Positions 1 to 12,441 of a stretch of 64,000 nt of DNA are shown piece by piece. Source of the stretch: Hofstenia miamia (taxonomy: Eukaryota > Xenacoelomorpha > Acoela); the NCBI GenBank assembly GCA_004352715.1, contig SCFE01000007.1:715963-779962 (forward strand). The letters run 5' to 3'. Within the stretch, counting starts at the first letter, position 1. Every line of letters begins with the position of its first letter. The translations under genes were made by a program, and so were the position numbers. The notes beneath the pieces were generated by a model. The model saw only the letters and a program-made list of their open reading frames with translations, ran no database searches and had not been told where the DNA came from.

Positions 1-2578
1 ATTAAGTTTGTGCTTGGTGCGTCGAGTAATTTGAAAATCGCTTAATTCAAATTTCAAAACCACTGAATATTTTTAAAGAATTCCTAGGGTATTTAAGATT
101 AATGGTTTGTTGGAACCGCAACCAATTCACTGCTAGGGTATTTTTATGAAAATAAAGTTCTAAAAAGATAAGTAATCCAATTTGTATATATAATTATAAA
201 AAACAAAAAATATGTTAGAAACAGTACATGTTTTTATTTAGCACTATAATATTTTTTAGCGATTAATTTATTGTGTACATCAAATTCCAATAAATTTTAA
301 TTTCAATCTTTCATGGTCATCGATGGCAATTTAGGTCCAAGAAACTTTTAGGAATGATCCATTAAAATTAATACAAACTTGGCCCACTTTAGGTCAATTT
401 GCATAATACTTGTCAAAAAGTTTTCTTCAATTTGTTGACTTGCACCTCCAAAAATTGGTATGATAGATACTTCTAATAAAAACTGAACAATGAAGTTAAA
501 AATTTTAAATTGCAACTTGGAAAAGTATATGATTCTAATGTAAAATCTCCAAAATGTAAATTTTATTTTTCAACTTCATAAATATAACTTACAGTATATA
601 AAATTCAATGTATTTTTTTTTAATTCAGCGAATTTTTTCGGCCCATCTTTTCCATTTCTTTGGCCCAAACCTGTCCAAGCCTAGCCTATGTCCATCTTTG
701 TATCTAAGTAAATTCTGGGAATAATTTTTTTTAAAATTGATGAAAATTATCTCAAAAATACTTTATTTGCGATGTAGGTTTGTAATATAGCTTATACCTT
801 AGTTTCCTCTTCAATGGTTTTTAAAATAACTAGATGTTTAGATTAAATCTAAGGTTTCATTCAGCATCATCCTTGTGGGTGTAAAAATTAGATCTCTACA
901 TGATCAAGTTATCATTTTGTAATTCATGCCATGTTGCTTAAATACCCAGTGCCTAATGATGATTCATCGTCTATTAGGAAACAAAGTCTAGATTTAATCC
1001 TCCTGGCAACCAGTGTAAACTAATACGCCCAGCTGATTATCCAAATTCTGGGAAGTTCATTGCTCAATATTTACAGAATAGTGCAGGCAACTTATTCCTC
1101 TTAATACACATTACATTTTTCTATTTCTTATGTAAAATGACTTAATTTGCTATTTTGTATTGTGATTGACATTAATATACGCATTTAAAAATTTTACCAG
1201 GAAAATAATTTGAATTTTGTAATTCGAAATTAAGTTGAAAATTTGACTACACAACAAAGTGTTTGATGATCGCATCCATAATGAAAAAGATTTAATTGAT
1301 ATCATTGGGCTTTATTCTCTGCCTTTTTGCCGTCTGTCAAAGCCTTAGACTGTACACCAATTCACACAAAAAAAATTTCATTTTAATATAAAGTATTTTG
1401 TGTAATTCTTACAAAATGTTATAGCAAAATTATTTGTGCATAAAGATGTCTATCTTTAATCAATCAACATTAAACTGTTATTTTATTCAGCGAATTTTTT
1501 TCACTTACACTGTATAAGTGTGATTTCTGAACTGAACTTAATCTATTTAATTTTTTTTTGAAATTGCTAGTAATGGCGTAAAACTAATTTTTACATCATT
1601 TGATATTAATAGCTTTCAAGTTATTGATTTTTTAATTTTGTGCTTTCATTATCGTTAATTTTGAAATGCTTGCATTATCGTTATATATTTTAAGAAATTG
1701 CGGTAATTTTATTAGTGATTAATGAAATTGTAAGTTGTTCGATTCATTTTGCTAGTCAATTAGGTTTGTGAATTCTACAAATCTCTGAAAAAAATCAATT
1801 TCGCTACTCTATTTTTGAATTCCTCGAAAAGAATTTAGTTTCGGTGGTTAATTATTTCTGTCGATCTTACAAGAATGCAAATTAATTAAAAATGGAGAAT
1901 GTGATTTATTCCATTTTATGAGACTTGGCAACTATTAGAGAGTATATTTAATTCTTTCGATTTACTGAACAGTTCCTACAGAAATAGAAAACATTTTATT
2001 CAGTGAGCAAGCAGCAGGGCTCTAATAAGGCAACACTATACAAAAATCTGCTCGGCGTGGAGCTGAGTGTTAAAAATGTGTTCCAAATTTCGTAAATTAC
2101 AGCTATATTTTATGTAATAATTGATTCCAGTAATTTTTCATATGTATGTTTATATTTAGTATTAACAATTCAGTTTTTGTTTACTGTTCATGTTAAGATA
2201 AAGTTCATATTGATATAGCCTGTGCAACCTCTTTGTATGCCTTTTCCCAACTCGAAGTACTTCAAATCTTAAACTTAAAAATTAGTAAAAAGAGATTCAC
2301 CCTTGTCTGTTATTTTCGCATAATTTTTAGGTCTGAATATATATTAAACATGCAAACAGTAGATTAAGAATTCATTTAAGTCACACCAACCAATGTAATA
2401 AGATGGTAGTTATTCTAGAAGGATTTACTGCTACTGCTGTACTATTGCAATTAGAATATGGTTCATTTTTTTCAAAAAAGGTCAATCTATGTAACGTTGA
2501 ACCTCCAGTTTAGATTATTCTATAATAATGGAAATGTAATAGAACAAGTTTTTAAAATATATTTACCAATAAAATAAA
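1..2578. other. Intergenic, no gene recognised
   Basis: AT-rich sequence with frequent stops on both strands. I see no conserved protein segment, no terminal-repeat pair and no RNA gene. It lies downstream (3') of the minus-strand transketolase, so its right end probably includes that gene's 3' UTR. Confidence 0.6.
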
Positions 2579-4450
2579 CTACTTTTGTTTAACAGCATTG
2601 ACAATAGCAGAACTATCAATTTTAAATACTTTTAATAGCTCACGCCCAACACCGCTGAATGGACAACGAGAAACAGCCAGCATATGGGCACGAACTGGAA
2701 CACCCGCAAGACCATTGAGAACCGCTTCGCCTAAACCCCCTTCAGGATAATGATCTTCAACGGTGATTATATACCCAGTTTCTTTTGCTGCTTTATGAAG
2801 CAACTCCCTGTCTATTGGCTTTATTGTAAAAAGATCTATTATTCGTATGGAGATGCCTTCCTTAGCAAGAATATCGTAAGCAATGAGAGATTCACGCAAC
2901 GTGATTCCGCCTGTGACTATAGTTGCAACATCGTTTGAAGATTCCCTTATCACATGGGCTTTTCCAAGAGCAAACTCTGTTTGAGGAGTGTACAACGTTG
3001 GGAGTTCTTCACGAGTCATTCTAATGTAACATATACCTTTTGTATTTGCAGCCATTTCAATGGCCCGCTCTGCTGAAAAGCCGTCTGATGGATAAAAGAC
3101 AGTTGATGTAGGCAATGCTCGAAACATCGCAATATCCTCTAATGCCATTTGACTAGGGCCATCTGGGCCTATAGAAACACCACAGTGTGAGCCTGCAAAG
3201 TTCAAATTAGTCTGTGATATTGCAGCCATTCTTATATGATCATAAGCGCGGGAGAAGAACGCAGAAAATGTAGACGTGAAGACAATGCATCGATCTCTAC
3301 AAGCTAATCCTAAGCCAACACCTATCATGTTCTGTTCAGCAATGTAGCATTCAATGAATCTATCAGGGTGTTGTTTTTGATAGTCTTGAGCGAAGGTCGA
3401 ATTTTTCATATCACCGTCCAATGAAATTAGTCTTTCGTAATTAATATTGTTAAGCGTGGTTCCAAACATTTTCCTAATTGACATTTCTTTTGCACCTTCT
3501 GGCATTGCAGTCTTAGGTAGTTTAATTTGCGGGAAAACATTTTCAGCTAAGTCGCAACGAGGATTCGAGAGAGGAATAGAAATTTCGCTATCAGGAAGAC
3601 TGGCAGTCAGGTCTTCAATGATAGGTCCTGGATTTACAACAGGTTTCCCATGGAATCCCATCATGTTTTCAATCCCCTTCAAACCTTTTCCTTTAAAAGT
3701 GCGACAGAGCAATGCTGTAGGTTTGTCATGCAATCCTAAGCTAAGATGCTGTTGTAGCTCTGTTATTGAGTGGCCATCAATGCAAGTAACGTTCCAACCA
3801 AATGCTTCCCAGCGTGCTTCAATTTCTTTGATATCATGCTGATACATAGTAGGGTCAGATTGCCCAAGACGATTGATGTCAACCACAGCAATCAAGTTGT
3901 TAAGTTTGTAGAAAGACGCAAATTGCATTGCTTCATATACTGAACCTTCGGCACACTCGCCATCTCCTAGGACGCAATAAACACGGTAGTCAGCTTTATC
4001 AATATATTTCCCACAATAGGCCATGCCGCATGCAGAATTCAAACCCTGTCCCAATGAGCCGGTTGCGACATCAATAAAATCTAACAACGGAGTTGGATGA
4101 CCTTCGTACTTGTTTCCAGTAACTCTAAGACCTGTTACTAATTCTTTTTGATGAGTACCAATGTGCCGCAAATTTACAGATCCGTTGTTCGCTTCAGCAT
4201 CTTCAATTAGCACCCAAGCCCCATAAAGAATAGGAGCAGCGTGTCCCTTTGACAATACAAATCTATCGCTACCGGCACTCTTGCGATTCTTTCTGTCATA
4301 CTTCATGATGTCAAAAAACAACACGGAAATTATTTCAGCACAGCTGCAACAGGTTGTTGGATGACCGGAATTGCCATTGGGATTGTCGCTTGTGGAAAGA
4401 ATGCTTAATATACGCAGTTTGTTCGCGATATGCTGTAGAACATCTGACAT
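2579..4450 (-). CDS. TKT: Transketolase, intronless, full length
   Basis: Cytosolic thiamine-diphosphate enzyme of the non-oxidative pentose phosphate pathway that moves two-carbon units between ketose and aldose phosphates. The 623-residue product has the usual animal transketolase length. Motifs in order: SGHPTTCCSCAEI near residue 29; the GHAAPILYGAW segment; GSLGQGL near 132; the diphosphate/metal-binding motif GDGECAEGSVYEA followed by VVDINRLGQSD; the catalytic glutamate segment ECYIAEQNM near 370; CGVSIGPDGPSQMALED near 430; and a C-terminal domain with VEDHYPEGGLGEA. The start ATG sits immediately before the conserved N-terminal helix, and the stop follows a short lysine tail as in other animal enzymes. 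The frame is intact with no intron, which is unusual because vertebrate TKT genes have many introns. It is therefore either an intron-poor native gene or an intact retrocopy. I see no frameshift and no missing catalytic motif. Confidence 0.95.
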   Translation of the reverse strand: MSDVLQHIANKLRILSILSTSDNPNGNSGHPTTCCSCAEIISVLFFDIMKYDRKNRKSAGSDRFVLSKGHAAPILYGAWVLIEDAEANNGSVNLRHIGTHQKELVTGLRVTGNKYEGHPTPLLDFIDVATGSLGQGLNSACGMAYCGKYIDKADYRVYCVLGDGECAEGSVYEAMQFASFYKLNNLIAVVDINRLGQSDPTMYQHDIKEIEARWEAFGWNVTCIDGHSITELQQHLSLGLHDKPTALLCRTFKGKGLKGIENMMGFHGKPVVNPGPIIEDLTASLPDSEISIPLSNPRCDLAENVFPQIKLPKTAMPEGAKEMSIRKMFGTTLNNINYERLISLDGDMKNSTFAQDYQKQHPDRFIECYIAEQNMIGVGLGLACRDRCIVFTSTFSAFFSRAYDHIRMAAISQTNLNFAGSHCGVSIGPDGPSQMALEDIAMFRALPTSTVFYPSDGFSAERAIEMAANTKGICYIRMTREELPTLYTPQTEFALGKAHVIRESSNDVATIVTGGITLRESLIAYDILAKEGISIRIIDLFTIKPIDRELLHKAAKETGYIITVEDHYPEGGLGEAVLNGLAGVPVRAHMLAVSRCPFSGVGRELLKVFKIDSSAIVNAVKQK

Positions 4451-4475
4451 TTTATCTAAATATTTTTAGTTTAGC
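4451..4475 (-). other. Candidate splice acceptor just upstream of the transketolase ATG
   Basis: On the minus strand the bases before the start codon read atatttag then ATAAAATG. The acceptor-like ag is at 4456-4457. The same TTTAG ending is used by 11 of the 12 acceptors in the Ca2+-ATPase gene of this window. It could be the acceptor of a 5' UTR intron or of a spliced leader, or simply chance in AT-rich DNA. Confidence 0.3.
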
Positions 4476-5298
4476 AAAGTAGAAATTATAAAATGAATCA
4501 AGGACTATAGTCCTTGAATTAATCATTTAAAATGCACACTGATTTATTAATAATTCCTAACTTATTTGCAATATACACGTTCTAATTATTCCTACTGTTT
4601 AGAAAATTCGGAAATTTTTATTGTAGTTATTTTTTAATATTCAAATATTTGGCTCATTTCTGAAATTTTGTAAAAATAATAAGCTAATTATCCAATGTGC
4701 CTCAAACTTCATTCAGTGTGAATTAAAGCAGTGATCGGTGCTAAACTGGTACATGTACTGAATAACCAGTGCTCTGAAGTTGCAAAAACAATGAAGCCCC
4801 TATTAATAAAATTTTTAATTCAATAGCGGATATGCATTGATTTTTGATAATTTATGCTACAAATACTATCACAGCCCTTATAATAGTCAGGGTTTCCCGT
4901 CGTAAGGTGCATTATCTTGTTGTAGACTTTAGATTTGTTAAAATAAAGAATTTTTAATGACATTGTAAGTACTGCAATGTTAAATTACAAATATTTGCAC
5001 GCCCTGATAAAGATGTCATAATACAATTCTTGAGTCATACTCTGGGATCCTGAAGGTTTTCCTAAAGCCTTTTGCGCTTTTCAGCTATTTGTACAAAACC
5101 CAAGTGAAATATTGAATTTTAACACAAAATATTGTAAGTGCTAAATATCTATTGAAAATTTAGTAAAACTACAATTAGTAACATAATAATTTATACCATA
5201 TAAACGAATAATATTTGACTTTAATGCAACATAATAGAAGCATGGTCAACTTAATCTATTTTAAGTGTTAGAAATCAGGCGTTTTGTAGGTGGTCTTT
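4476..5298. other. Intergenic upstream of transketolase
   Basis: AT-rich, no coding segment recognised. It should contain the promoter of the minus-strand transketolase, but no element can be assigned from sequence alone. Confidence 0.5.
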
Positions 5299-5483
5299 CT
5301 TAAATATTAATGCGTGCTATTGCGTGTTACCGCGTATAACGAATCCTGTTAATTATGCTAGACTATCAAAATCAAACTATCCATAATTTTTTTAATTTTT
5401 TAAGTATTTTATTGTAATTCTTAGCGTTTTTACTCCTTAGTATTATTTCTTACGCGTGCTTCTGCGTAGCACATGGGCATCCG
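5299..5483 (-). repeat. CACGCG-type interspersed repeat, copy 1 (diverged)
   Basis: In reverse orientation this matches the copies at 6101, 8461, 59326 and 63697. It has GCACGCG blocks at both ends, an internal ATAATACTAAGGAGTAAAAACG block and the CATAATTAAC block near the 3' side. It is more diverged than the 8461 and 63697 copies. No coding capacity. Confidence 0.65.
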
Positions 5484-5499
5484 ATTTCATTTTTCAATC

Positions 5500-6100
5500 A
5501 AGATTAATGATCATTTGATTGGAGAAAGATCTACAACATCAAATCAAATTTAAAGTTTTTGGTCGGGTTCGGGTCCATGTTTACCTCATAATGTCACGCT
5601 CTAGTGTACATGCGCATTGTCATGCCAAAAGACAAGCAAAGCGGTTCTATTTACGTGAAATCACTCCCAGAAGGTGAAGAAATATGGAATTTTGACCACG
5701 ACAATAACAATAACTTAACATTTATCGAAAAACCCTAGAAAATATAATTAGCAAAAACTTGGTTAATGTGCACCATGTTCTAAGCAGGAAACAAATCACG
5801 GAATTTATAGTACAACGCCTGCAGAAATTCCAATTTCCAACATACGATGGAACACACTAAATGGGCAATTGTCGTCACGTAGAACAGTTCTGCTTAAGAG
5901 ACGTAAACACTGAGTGAATTTGAAATGTTTGCATTCATTTTTAATCAAATTTAACACAATTTTTCAATCAAATTTTGCTGCTTTTTTTCTCAATACAGAT
6001 CCGAAATTTAGTGGCACTATTTAGCACCTTTGCCTCATAATACATTTCTGAGAAGTATATTTACAATAATTTCGTCAGTGAAATTTAATAATAAATTTGG
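5500..6100. other. Intergenic, nothing recognised
   Basis: No protein similarity or terminal-repeat structure that I can identify between two copies of the CACGCG-type repeat. Confidence 0.5.
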
Positions 6101-6250
6101 CAAAGGTTTAGAATAGAGTCCACGCGGACAAAATATGCACTAACATAGGGGAAAAACGATAAGAAATGCAAAAATATACGTAAAAAGTTTAGATATTTCA
6201 GATATAGACCGATAACTTTGCATAATTAACCGAATTCGCAGCACGCAGTT
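6101..6250 (+). repeat. CACGCG-type interspersed repeat, copy 2
   Basis: Shares the entry block (aaggtttagaatagag), CCACGCGGA, the AACGATAAGAAATGCAA core and the GACCGATAACTTTGCATAA block with the copy at 63697. The 3' CACGC block is truncated. Confidence 0.75.
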
Positions 6251-8460
6251 TTTGATTCAAATCAGGTTTTTTAACTAAATTTACCCAGACAATCTTCCAA
6301 GGTAGTAAATGTAAGAAATCCTTTTGACACTATTATTTTTGAAATACATACAGTAAATTTTACCAAATTTAAATAAATATAAGATAAAAAACATGTAAAA
6401 CAACACTTCAGAGCTTGGCAATTCATTCCAATATCAGGGCAATGACTTCAAAACAGTAAGAATACACTACTTTCAGTGGCGGATTTAAGGGGGGATGTAC
6501 TATGGGATTGCAGTGCCCCCATGAGAAGCAAAACGGAGGTTATTAATTTTTGCAACTTTGATAAAAATTCTAAATTAGTGCCAAATTTTTGTATTTCATT
6601 GCAAAACGATCCAAGGGTTTGGCCAATATTTGTAAAATATTTGGCAAATTTTAAAATAACTTGCAAGTTTCCCTAAAATTTAACAAACCTTGCAAATATT
6701 TGTCCGACTTTCCAACTTTTTTTCAAATAATATTACGCATTCTTAAGAAAATATCAAACATATTCCAATATTTGGCCTTTCATCTACAATCCACCAAATG
6801 TTGTATCTAATAAATTATAAGGGCAGTTGAACGAACTGCTTCCACATTATACAAAAATCTGCGCATAGTTTCAGTGCAGATGTTAATTATGACATATAGT
6901 TATTGAAGAATGTAGACCACGGGGGGGGTTTCTCCCCATTTTTCTTGAAAACTACAAGTCTCTACGTAAAAATACTGGTCCTTCTATCTTATGAGAAATA
7001 ATAAAAGCTTTCTCAGTTTTTTGCAAAAATAGCTGAATAAGTCCCTAACTATGAAAACTAAACTAAAATCTTAGAAAATACATAGAATCCTACCAATGAG
7101 TTATTTTAATCCCCAGATGTTTGTTGCTGACCATCAGCACCTAATGAAGTCAGCACAATTTGGATATTTCTCAAATACTATATTGTACACAATTAAAGCG
7201 CTCAATAAACTGGCCTTTTGTATGAAGTAAAAAATCTGTACACTGGATTAATTTATACTGCTAAGTATTTTTCAGATGTTCTGTAAACCCAGTGTATTTG
7301 TTAGAGGCCCTGTAGAATCATCAAGATTCAATCACACTACACCTCAACAGCAATCAAACATCATCCAAACATAATGGCGTGGGTTGCCTTAGTCATCATT
7401 ATTGCTAGGATGAGCACGTACAAGTACATCAGCATTCTGAATGAAAAACTCAGCATGTTTTAAGAAACTATAAATTTTCAGTTCAGATACTGAGAACTGG
7501 TGTCTCTAGGAGCGGGCGGGGGATTCTGAAATCCCTCCCAATCTGCTAATTTTTCTTCAACATATTAAATTCGCTATATCACATATTTCAAATGATGTTC
7601 AAAATGTATTCATAATACTATTGACTTTTATAAATGTTTAAAACTTTAGCATTTTTTGGAACAAATATTTAAGAATTTCTGAAGTTTTAAACCCTGTTTT
7701 GCATTAACTGTTCAAATTTTGTTAAGATTTTGTTCTACAAAATAATTCCCCATTTCATTTAAAAACTTAGTAATATTAGGAATTCACTATCTTCTTCACC
7801 TTAATGTTATTTTACCTGGTAGAAATTTCGATCCTAAACCTACAAGAATGCAACTTTATTCCTACATAGAACTTTTAAAATCAGCTAAGATCATTCAATT
7901 CTCAAATTACTGATTGGCTAAGTATCTCGAGTTTCAAAATTATTGATATGATGCCTCCATTTCTAGAACTATTTTTGTATTCTCCAGAAATTTGAAATTG
8001 TAATTACTATGTTACAGAACAAATTAATGCTAAAGATTGACCAACCACCAATGCAAATTAAAAGTAACACAGTAAAACTAACAGTCTATGTAGAAATGTG
8101 TCCTTTTCTTGACAGATTTCATAAGGAAATTATTCGCAATTACTGGTCCTAATACCAGACCCATAAGACATGGTATAGAATCAGTATGAAACTAGAACTA
8201 AATTTTCAATTTCAAATTGAGACCCCGGGCAATTTGAATTAATATTTGCTATTATATTTACTTGCTAAACTAAAATATGTCTGTAATACAGTATCTCCAT
8301 TCAATATTCTATTTTGTTAATAATGCATAATTTTAGTATTATATTTCAAATAAAATGTATAGATTTGCATAAACATACTTTTATATTTTGCAATTTCTTT
8401 AATAATAGATTAATAATTTTCTATGAATTCCAAGTTTTCTGAGCTATTGTTCTTAAATGT
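6251..8460. other. Intergenic, nothing firmly recognised
   Basis: AT-rich. At about 6474 there is a lone cagtggcggatttaagggg that resembles an hAT-type MITE end, but I could not find its inverted partner. No coding region is supported. Confidence 0.45.
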
Positions 8461-8620
8461 ATACCCCGTGCTACGAATTTAGTTAAATATGCAAATTTAT
8501 CGGTCTTTATTATTTTTTAACTTTTTACGCATGTTATTGCATTTCTCATCGTTTTTTACTCTATATTAGTGTTTATTTCGTCAGCGTGCTTCCGCGTGCA
8601 CCTTATTCTATACCTTCGCC
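8461..8620 (-). repeat. CACGCG-type interspersed repeat, copy 3
   Basis: Read on the minus strand it begins gcgaaggtatagaataagg, continues GTGCACGCGGAAGCACGC, then AACACTAATATAGAGTA, AACGATGAGAAATGCAA and AATTCGTAGCACGG. It aligns closely and almost without gaps with the 63697 copy 55 kb away. Confidence 0.8.
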
Positions 8621-9258
8621 ATACACTTAATATTTTGATGCAGTTTTGAGTTCTACAAATAATATATATTGTAAAATTAAATGAAATTTGTTAATTTTAA
8701 TTTACAACATACTAACAACAGAAATTTTAATTTTGTAGCGTTTACTTTTCACCTGCCATATATATTGTGGTTAAGATGTATATATATAAATAAGAAAAAA
8801 ATGCGTTGAATATTTTACATTAAACGTTACCTGCAGCTCGGTTTCTCGCTTTGTTAATACTGAAACCTAGCACCTGCCAAACAGTGATTCAATACGCTGA
8901 GAGAAATGATTGGCTAATTAGCAGTACAGCAATTGGCTTTAATTGCATGTGAACTGTGATGCGCGAATTGAATTAATCCCTGCTACGTTTAAAATTAGAA
9001 AGCATATAGCAATTTATACGAATTGTGAAAATGTCGTAAAAATGTTTTTTTATGAATTCGATTGGTTTTGCAAATAAACCACAACCTATAGCATAAAGAT
9101 CACTGAAAATACTGATCAGTTTTGGCTGTTAATATTGTCATTTTGTAAAAGTTAGATTTGACTCTTATAAAATATTTTACAACCCTGCCACAGTGGTTAT
9201 TATTAATAATAGAATAAATGCACTGATTTTTACAAGTCTATATATATATATATATATA
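8621..9258. other. Intergenic with a (TA)n tract
   Basis: No gene recognised. A perfect TA microsatellite runs about 9239-9260, and a shorter AT-rich run lies near 8760. Confidence 0.5.
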
Positions 9259-9549
9259 TTAGGCTCTTGCAGTTGAGTTTTTTAGGCTCGAGTCGAGTTG
9301 GAACCTTAACTCGCGAGTCCGAGTCGAGTTGCAATTTCGCCTTACTTTTTTCAACTCCATAAATTCCTTTGTATATTCTATTTCCAGGTGAGTCCAAAGC
9401 GTTGTTGTGTGCCGCAATTTGACCATCTTTAATATTTGTTGGCAAATTTTGCATTCGTCACCATGTTCGGTACGCTCAGAACTCAAAAAATGCTGATTTC
9501 CAGTCCATGCCTGAAACAATTGCGCAACTGCACTGCATATTTTCAACAT
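9259..9549 (-). pseudogene. hAT transposase remnant: BED zinc-finger segment
   Basis: An open minus-strand segment of 96 residues resembles the N-terminal BED finger of hAT/ZBED transposases. It has SAVAQLFQAW, then the CKICQ zinc knuckle, then TTTLWTHL and EFMELKK. The second zinc-binding histidine expected after TTLWxHLxxxH is replaced (HLEIEY), so the finger is probably broken. It abuts a cluster of GAGTCGAG-like motifs at 9280-9325 that resembles the subterminal repeats of hAT elements. No catalytic domain follows. Confidence 0.55.
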
Positions 9550-9910
9550 TGAGTAAACAATTAATATTCACAGTCACCTCAAATGTAAGCTCATCAAATG
9601 TTTGTTACGTTACAACTAGGGCGACATTTTTTTGACCTAAAACATTTGAAATTTTTACTTTTTTGACTTAGAAACGTATTTTTTTATCTAAAAAATTGAC
9701 CTAAAAATTTTTTAACTTTGTAAAATTCGTGTATTTTATGCTAAACCCAATCAACTAGGTAGTAAGAAGCACCATTATAGGACTGCAGATTATATTTGGA
9801 ATTGTTATTGTCTTAAGCATACTTTTTAGCAATGAAAGAACCTTTCCAATGAAGCAGGAGAGCACTTGCTATTATACATGTGCCGGTACACTGAACATAG
9901 ATACATTTTA

Positions 9911-10905
9911 TTATAACTTAAATAATATTAAAAAAATGAATATTATTTTAACAATTAGAAACTTCTGGAATGGTTTGTAAGAATTAATTGCAAAATTATA
10001 AGCAATGGCAAAAGTTCCTTTTCTAGAATCCGAGCATATTAAGTAAGAGCTTCGGAGAGTATCAGTGATGCGAACGATCTTGCAAAGGCCACACTTAAAT
10101 ATTGCACCGCATAGCATTACAGATTTCCCACCATAATTCAGAGTCCCCCGAGTAAATTGAGGCAAGAATCTGAACTTTTGCTCAGTTGGTCTCTTTATGA
10201 ACATTCTTTTTGATGAGTATAGCTCAAATCTTGACTAATCTGAAAGTATAACATTAGACCAATGTTTTGGGTGTCACGAAAGTCCCAATGGAGTACTTCT
10301 TCAGGATGTTTTGCACAGTTCTTGCCCTCACGAGGTAACCATCAGCCCATTCCTTGCGAAGTTCATCTGAAGTCTTCCTGGGATTTCGCTTTGAAAGGCA
10401 CACAAGAGCTGATTGGGAGGTTTTGGTGGTTTTCTTTGGTCTTCCGGACTATGGCTTGAGGGCAATGATGTTCTCAGAGGTGAAACGTCTGATGATATCC
10501 CCGACAGCACTTCCAGGTCGCTCTACAATTCGGGCTATAGGACATTGACTCATCCCCTCCATGTGTATGGAGATAATCAACTCGCGAATAGCTAGAGGTG
10601 CGTAACCAATCATCATGTTGGACATTTTCAATATAAATAGACAGAAAAAGGCTCAACCTATGAAATTATTTACAGATTCTCTGATTTGGTCTGAAGTGGC
10701 CGAATACATTATTTTTACGAGAAAATATTTGCTAACCACAACAAACGTTGTGGCATTTTTCCTTGAGATTTAAAGAAAACAGTGATAATTTTGTCTCAAC
10801 ACCAAATCTAATTAAAAAATACCTATGACATTCTCTGCGTCCATTTCTTAGAAATATTTATAACAAATCATGGGTGGCTTAATTGTTTTTTCCAGTACTG
10901 TAGTA
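9911..10905 (-). mobile_element. Tc1-like transposon remnant, internally deleted
   Basis: Starting near 10631 and reading leftward, the minus strand encodes a Tc1-type paired-like helix-turn-helix: RELIISIHMEGMSQCPIARIV, then DIIRRF. A stop interrupts just before the GRPKKTT hook, and DELRKEWADG and ARTVQNILKKYSIG follow. After TPKTLV the sequence jumps to the catalytic region, where the first acidic position reads SD-stop-SRFELYSSKRMFIKRP. A degraded GKSVMLCGAI segment follows to about 9960. The outer end with tacagtactggaaaaaaca lies near 10887-10905; the opposite inverted repeat was not found. Two stops and an internal deletion make it dead. Confidence 0.7.
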
Positions 10906-11601
10906 GCTGTATCTGTATGCGAACATACCCTAAGAAATTGCTAAGCGATTTTCACGTATTTACTAAAATGAATTATTTTCTTTTGTTTAATTCCCTAAAC
11001 ATTTACTATTTACTATAATAAATGTGCATTTAGTTAATGATCATGTGATTATTATGTAAAGCAACTAAAAATCCGATTCTAGGCCTTATGTAATCATTTA
11101 GATTGCATACACATCCAAAAAATCTTTCCAGCACATTTGAAGGCGAATTAAATTTGCAATCTATTGTATGAACTCTAATTAAATACTTTAGTTTTCTAAA
11201 GTGATAATTTATACATATTAAGAGTAGTTTCTTTGTTTGTGGATCATTTATCAAATTTTTAAGATATTGAATCATTTTTTAATTTTTTATCAAATTCATG
11301 TTGCGGATTTTTCCTGAAAATTGCAATATCGATATCGTGATAAAAAATATAAGAATTGAAAATGGTATGTATGACAAGAATTCAAGAAAAAATCTCTGAA
11401 ACACCAGAATCCTTGCAGACGTATTTATATGTAGGTGTGCAATATTGATCTGTAGTTTTTCGTAGACATTATATATAATATTTAATAGATTAAATTTCAA
11501 AATTTATTTTAAAATAGCTTTTGGAGCTGATTTCGAAAACCATAGTGTGCCACAATCTTGTTAAATAAATATTCAAAAATCAAGAGTGCAATCGGAATTT
11601 C

Positions 11602-11632
<31 letters not shown>

Positions 11633-11708
11633 NNNNNNNNNNNNNNNNNNNNNNNNNNNNNNNNNNNNNNNNNNNNNNNNNNNNNNNNNNNNNNNNNNNN
11701 NNNNNNNN

Positions 11709-11745
<37 letters not shown>

Positions 11746-12409
11746 TTCATTCATGACAAAGACATTCTATGGAAAAATTGAAATTTCCCAGGGTGCATAG
11801 CAAGTAAATGAGTAGAATTTACCTGGAATAACAAACATAAAAAAATATTTTGTAAAAAAACCAATAACAACTTCAATCATTGCTCTAAAATTCACGACAG
11901 AAAGGCGAAAAGCTTGTGTTCACTGGTGAAGGCTTAAATATTCTGATCATGAATTATTAATGTCAGATTGTGGAAACAAAACCAACTTAAAATTTAAGGC
12001 ACTTGCAAGACCTTGAAAGTTCCAGTCTAAAGCTTGTAAGCCAATTTTAAGTTTTGCTAAAATTGGAAAAAACTCTTGGTTGAATCTGTAAAGTAGAACA
12101 CTGCAACAAATGAGTTGGTTCATTTGGTTTTCAACCGCAAAAACAATTTGTGCAACTACCACTTTGCATGGTAGACGGCAAACTGAGAAAATCATTTCTC
12201 AAATATCAACTTTTTTAGAAATTTCAAACAAAAATTATGTTAATTAGCATTAAACTTTTCCAAATTAATACTTTAAAGGACCAATCTATCATTAATTTAA
12301 ATATGCGTTCAGGAATTAGAATAAAATTTGCAAGAACTTTAAAGGTAAATTTTGTTTTACTTCCATGGGCAATGAATACAATTATACATGCAAATGTGTG
12401 TGCATATGT

Positions 12410-12441
<32 letters not shown>

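Noticed and set aside
3447-3842. 131-codon plus-strand frame
   Set aside because: Lies wholly antisense within the well-supported transketolase.
6470-6500. Single hAT-like end cagtggcggatttaagg
   Set aside because: No inverted partner or target-site duplication found, so no element could be delimited.
10262-10656. Plus-strand frames opposite the Tc1 remnant
   Set aside because: Minus-strand reading has clear Tc1 helix-turn-helix similarity; the plus frames are shadows.
11558-11800. Open frame through IYIYIY repeats
   Set aside because: TA microsatellite and gap artefact.
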